Of a DNA stretch of 64,000 bases, positions 61,180 through 64,000 are shown piece by piece. The translations under genes were made by a program, and so were the position numbers. This DNA comes from Planktothrix rubescens CCAP 1459/22 (GTDB taxonomy: Bacteria > Cyanobacteriota > Cyanobacteriia > Cyanobacteriales > Microcoleaceae): positions 3,094,001 through 3,158,000 of the forward strand of contig LR882958.1 of the NCBI GenBank assembly GCA_904830895.1, read 5' to 3'. The notes beneath the pieces were generated by a model. That model had not been told where the DNA came from. It saw nothing but the letters and a program-made list of their open reading frames with translations, and ran no database searches. The stretch's first letter is position 1; every line of letters begins with the position of its first letter.

Positions 61180-62547
61180 TTATTGACAATTCAAAATAAG
61201 ATATTGTTGAATAATGGGAGAAATCTTAAAGTAGGTTTGCTGTTGCTGTTCTTCTGTTTCTATTAAACAACGCCGTTCTAAAGATTGTATAGCTTTAAAT
61301 ACATCCATTGCAGGTAATTTAGATATTTCTATTAATTCCGCAATTCCTAGCGGTTGCTTTTCTTGACTTAGAGTTATGATTACGGTTTTTTCAATCTTTG
61401 ACAACTGATCTAAATGCTGTGTTAAGATTTCGGTTAATTCCTCTCCTAGATATAGATTATCATATTTGAGAAATTCTGCAACCTTTCCTCTAAAAATATC
61501 TTGAATCATCGTTGCAACAATTTTTAACCATAAGGGATTTCCTTGATAAGTCTCAATTAACAAATGCCATTGTTCCTCATCTTTTAATCGTTTTTCGCGT
61601 AAAATTTCCGTTGCTGCTGAACCCAAACCGGGTAACTTTAAACAGCGAATGGGTGCATTATCATCAGTTAAGGTAACAATATCCTGGGGAAGTTCCCAAC
61701 TATTGAGAATTAAACAACTTTGATGGGAGGTTTCAGCGATTAATTTAAACAATAGGCTATAATTTTTAAAGTCAGGATGATATTGTCCAGCTAGGGTTCC
61801 TTGATTGAGTAAGGTTTGCACATCATCCAGAATAATCAGACAGCGTTTAGTTCTCAGATATTCGATTAATAAAGATAATTGTTCTTCTAAACTAACAGGT
61901 AAATCTGTTAAGGATTGATTAGAGAAAAATAATAATAAATTTTTTAGGGTAATCTCTAAACTGGGGGAAGTATAAAAACTTCGCCATATAATTGCTTCAA
62001 ATTCCGGTTGTAGGGTTTGAATTAAATAACGAGTTAGGGTAGTTTTACCAATACCACTTAATCCAATAATAGAAACTAGGCGACAATTTTCTTGAATTAT
62101 CCAATTTTGTAGGGTTTTTAATTCGTGAATGCGATCATATATTTTCTTAAGATCCGGTGCTGTTCCTAAGTCAATTTGTTGTTGTTTTGGGGGAGATTGC
62201 GATCGCTCTGTTGGTATGATTGATGATGAGTTATTATTGCATATATTAACATGGCTAAGATTTACAGACTCATTATATAAAAAATAAGCTGATTGTGAGC
62301 GTTCCAAACTCGATATAATATTCGATTTCCTAATATTTTCACCTAAAATCCCTGAAAACATTTTCCATAATTGTGAGGCTAAATTTCTCACATAAGCCTC
62401 AGTGAGATAACATTCTTCTGCGATTTCAGAATATTTTTGGCCATCCCATACACCGCGCAATACCGCTTTTTGCAGATCATCCAGATGTTTTTCTGTCTCC
62501 GAAAAAACCACGTTGTCTGCTAACTTTAAGAATTCTTCTATGTCCAT
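61180..62547 (-). CDS. vMAP-type HTH / NB-ARC STAND ATPase without sensor repeats
   Basis: A 455-residue STAND-class signalling ATPase. Residues 1-80 (MDIEEFLKLADNVVFS, DLQKAVLRGVWDGQKYSEIAE) match the vWA-MoxR-associated N-terminal HTH domain. The NB-ARC core starts near 145 with Walker A SIIGLSGIGKTTLTRYL, Walker B CLIILDDVQTLL and GLP-like LPGLGSAATEIL. A winged-helix region ends the protein. Most relatives carry WD40 or TPR repeats after this; here the protein ends without them. Such proteins in cyanobacteria are linked to conflict or stress systems. The start is ATG 62547, with an upstream alternative at 62574. Confidence 0.82.
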   Translation of the reverse strand: MDIEEFLKLADNVVFSETEKHLDDLQKAVLRGVWDGQKYSEIAEECYLTEAYVRNLASQLWKMFSGILGENIRKSNIISSLERSQSAYFLYNESVNLSHVNICNNNSSSIIPTERSQSPPKQQQIDLGTAPDLKKIYDRIHELKTLQNWIIQENCRLVSIIGLSGIGKTTLTRYLIQTLQPEFEAIIWRSFYTSPSLEITLKNLLLFFSNQSLTDLPVSLEEQLSLLIEYLRTKRCLIILDDVQTLLNQGTLAGQYHPDFKNYSLLFKLIAETSHQSCLILNSWELPQDIVTLTDDNAPIRCLKLPGLGSAATEILREKRLKDEEQWHLLIETYQGNPLWLKIVATMIQDIFRGKVAEFLKYDNLYLGEELTEILTQHLDQLSKIEKTVIITLSQEKQPLGIAELIEISKLPAMDVFKAIQSLERRCLIETEEQQQQTYFKISPIIQQYLILNCQ

Positions 62548-62789
62548 AACTCCACAACATATCAGTATTTTCACTAGGATATCAGACTTTTTGTGATTTC
62601 ACCTGACATTTCTCAAAATATTATGACAATTTATGACGAAAACGATTTTAATTATCTGCTTAAAAGTGATATTTTATTACTTTACAAAAACAGGTTTTTT
62701 GTGCATACTATTCTTTAAATCAGTTCGTTTAGTCAGTTACTTATATTTATCAAAATTATCTCACTTTTATCTAAATTCAGGGAAGATAT

Positions 62790-64000
62790 ATGTCTAATCC
62801 ACTTTCGCAAGATCCTAGTCAGAATTTGCTCCCATCTACCAGTTTTTCTGCTTTGAATTGGAACCTCCAAGAACCTAATCCAGCAGTTATTTTACAATCT
62901 GACTTATTAATCGGTCATATTAATCAAAACCCAAATATTACAGCACTCACGCCGAACCCTCTGATAGTTTATTGCTGGCTCAAATTCAAGGATCAATTGC
63001 AACTATTGACCCTAATATAACGTTACCGAATGACAATTCTTTCGATGGGTTGACGGGTGAAGCAATGGATATTGTCAAGGAACAATTAACCCAGTTTGCC
63101 AAGGTTCCTAATTTTGTCGAAAAGATGAATTTAGCCTTTGGAGAAAGTTGGGATAATCAAGCTGCAAATGTTCTAACCCAAGATTGGTTAAACGGTGATT
63201 TTAGTTTAATTCCGCCAGTTAAATTTGTCTCGTCTGCCGAAATTGGTGGGGCGAATGGGGCTTTTGCAGGGGCGACAGATACGATTTATTTATCGAGAGA
63301 ATTATTGGCTGGGAATAGCGCAAATCCGGCGGCGGTGGCCGATGTGTTGTTGGAAGAAATCGGGCATTCTATTGATGCGCGGTTGAATATTACGGATGCA
63401 CCCGGAGATGAGGGCGCGATTTTTGGGGCGGTTGTGCAGGGGAAGGAGTTGAGTGAGGGTGAGCTTCAGGGGTTGAGGGGTGAGGACGATCGGGCGACTG
63501 TTGTGTTAGGTGGGCAAACAATTTCGATTGAAAAGGCTGCTTTTGATTGGCAAAATAACTGGGGTGTCCAATCTTGGAATCGGAATGGAAATTCAAAAAG
63601 TTGGGAACCTGTATTATGGTCTGGCTATAATGCCCTAGGTTTTGGTTCTAACACCCGCAGCGATGGCAAAAAAGGTTTTGCAAAGGATTGGGGAAATGGG
63701 AGTCCTGCGAACGGAGTAAATCAGGATGACTTCTACTTGAGATTTTGGACACAAGCTGATTTTCAGCAAGGTCAAACTTACAACTTCAATGTAAAAGCCG
63801 ATGATAAGTATGCTTTATTCGCTTACCCTGTAGGTGCAAATAACGAAAACCAGGCAGAACCGATCGGTGGCAATCAGTTGAAGGGAGATGCCTTTGAAGG
63901 TAAGACTATTCAATTTACACCGAAAAATAATGGTAAGTATTGGGTCAGGGCAGACTACCGTGAAATAGCTAACACTGCCTATTTCGATCTCTCTTGGGAT
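62790..64000 (+). pseudogene. Large surface protein, 5' end, frameshifted; partial at window edge
   Basis: Begins at ATG 62790 (GGGAAG upstream) with SNPLSQDPSQNLLPSTSFSA, then reads to NPNITALT. At about 62950 the frame must change by one base to continue EPSDSLLLAQIQGSIATIDPN, which stays open to the end of the window. The next part has AGATDTIYLSRELL, VLLEEIGHSID (an EEIGH element similar to metalloprotease HExxH) and GDEGAIFGAVVQGKELS, a region I know from the N-terminus of large cyanobacterial surface proteins. Then a pre-peptidase-like beta domain follows (TYNFNVKADDKYALFAY). Truncated only by the window. The single missing base may be a true mutation or an error in the sequence. Confidence 0.68.

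Overview
The window is chromosomal DNA from a cyanobacterium. The evidence is the set of photosynthesis genes (psbU, psbV, petE), cyanobacteria-specific proteins (a CPP1-like protein, UbiD, cyanobacterial FtsH, HetZ and PatU3 homologues, sigma/DUF1822 and CHAT proteins), many HIP1 octamers (GCGATCGC) and many heptameric short tandem repeats between genes. The AT-rich composition, the heavy load of insertion sequences and the kinds of repeat suggest a filamentous non-heterocystous form of the Planktothrix/Oscillatoria type. That placement is an inference.

Layout. 1-5.4 kb: oxidoreductase, agmatinase, alpha/beta hydrolase, Tat-exported phosphoesterase and a Dam-type DNA methylase. 5.6-11.2 kb: a small secreted protein, nadB, psbU and a TgpA-like membrane protein whose transglutaminase triad looks lost. 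11.3-14.9 kb: patU3 and hetZ, with hetZ split by a complete IS701-family element flanked by a 4-bp target duplication. 15.1-19.7 kb: PP2C phosphatase, an SDR protein and small conserved proteins. 20.3-26.5 kb: petE, psbV, accD, an IS605-type tnpB that has replaced the start of a small gene, prepilin peptidase and a HAD hydrolase. 26.7-37.7 kb is an accessory-rich stretch: SpoIID protein, an unrecognised P-loop protein, prlF-yhaV, an old-yellow-enzyme remnant, a truncated response regulator, VKOR-thioredoxin, a frameshifted amine oxidase, a RelE-type toxin-antitoxin pair, an orphan TSPPY methylase and an ABC permease. 37.8-42.9 kb: an ISAs1-type element broken by an IS630-type element, then remnants of a CHAT protease-like gene and a pentapeptide gene beside a sigma/DUF1822 fusion. 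43-54.7 kb: ubiD, a complex repeat block, and a 9.8-kb gene for a 3267-residue multidomain glycosyltransferase/methyltransferase. 55-64 kb: ftsH, CPP1-like, pgeF, birA, an M23 peptidase, a vMAP-HTH/NB-ARC ATPase, and a frameshifted surface protein that runs off the right edge.

Two themes recur. One is housekeeping and photosynthesis genes (psbU, psbV, petE, ftsH, accD, birA, nadB, pgeF, pilD) in good condition, mostly as single transcription units. The other is decay: at least eight loci are interrupted, truncated, fused or frameshifted, often right beside an insertion sequence or a palindromic repeat. Several repeat families are shared between distant intergenic sites in this one window: GTAGGGG...CCCCTAC palindromes, CGTTGTTGCGCTT palindromes, a 51-bp C/G-rich repeat, and heptamer or octamer arrays. 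No tRNA, rRNA or CRISPR array was seen.
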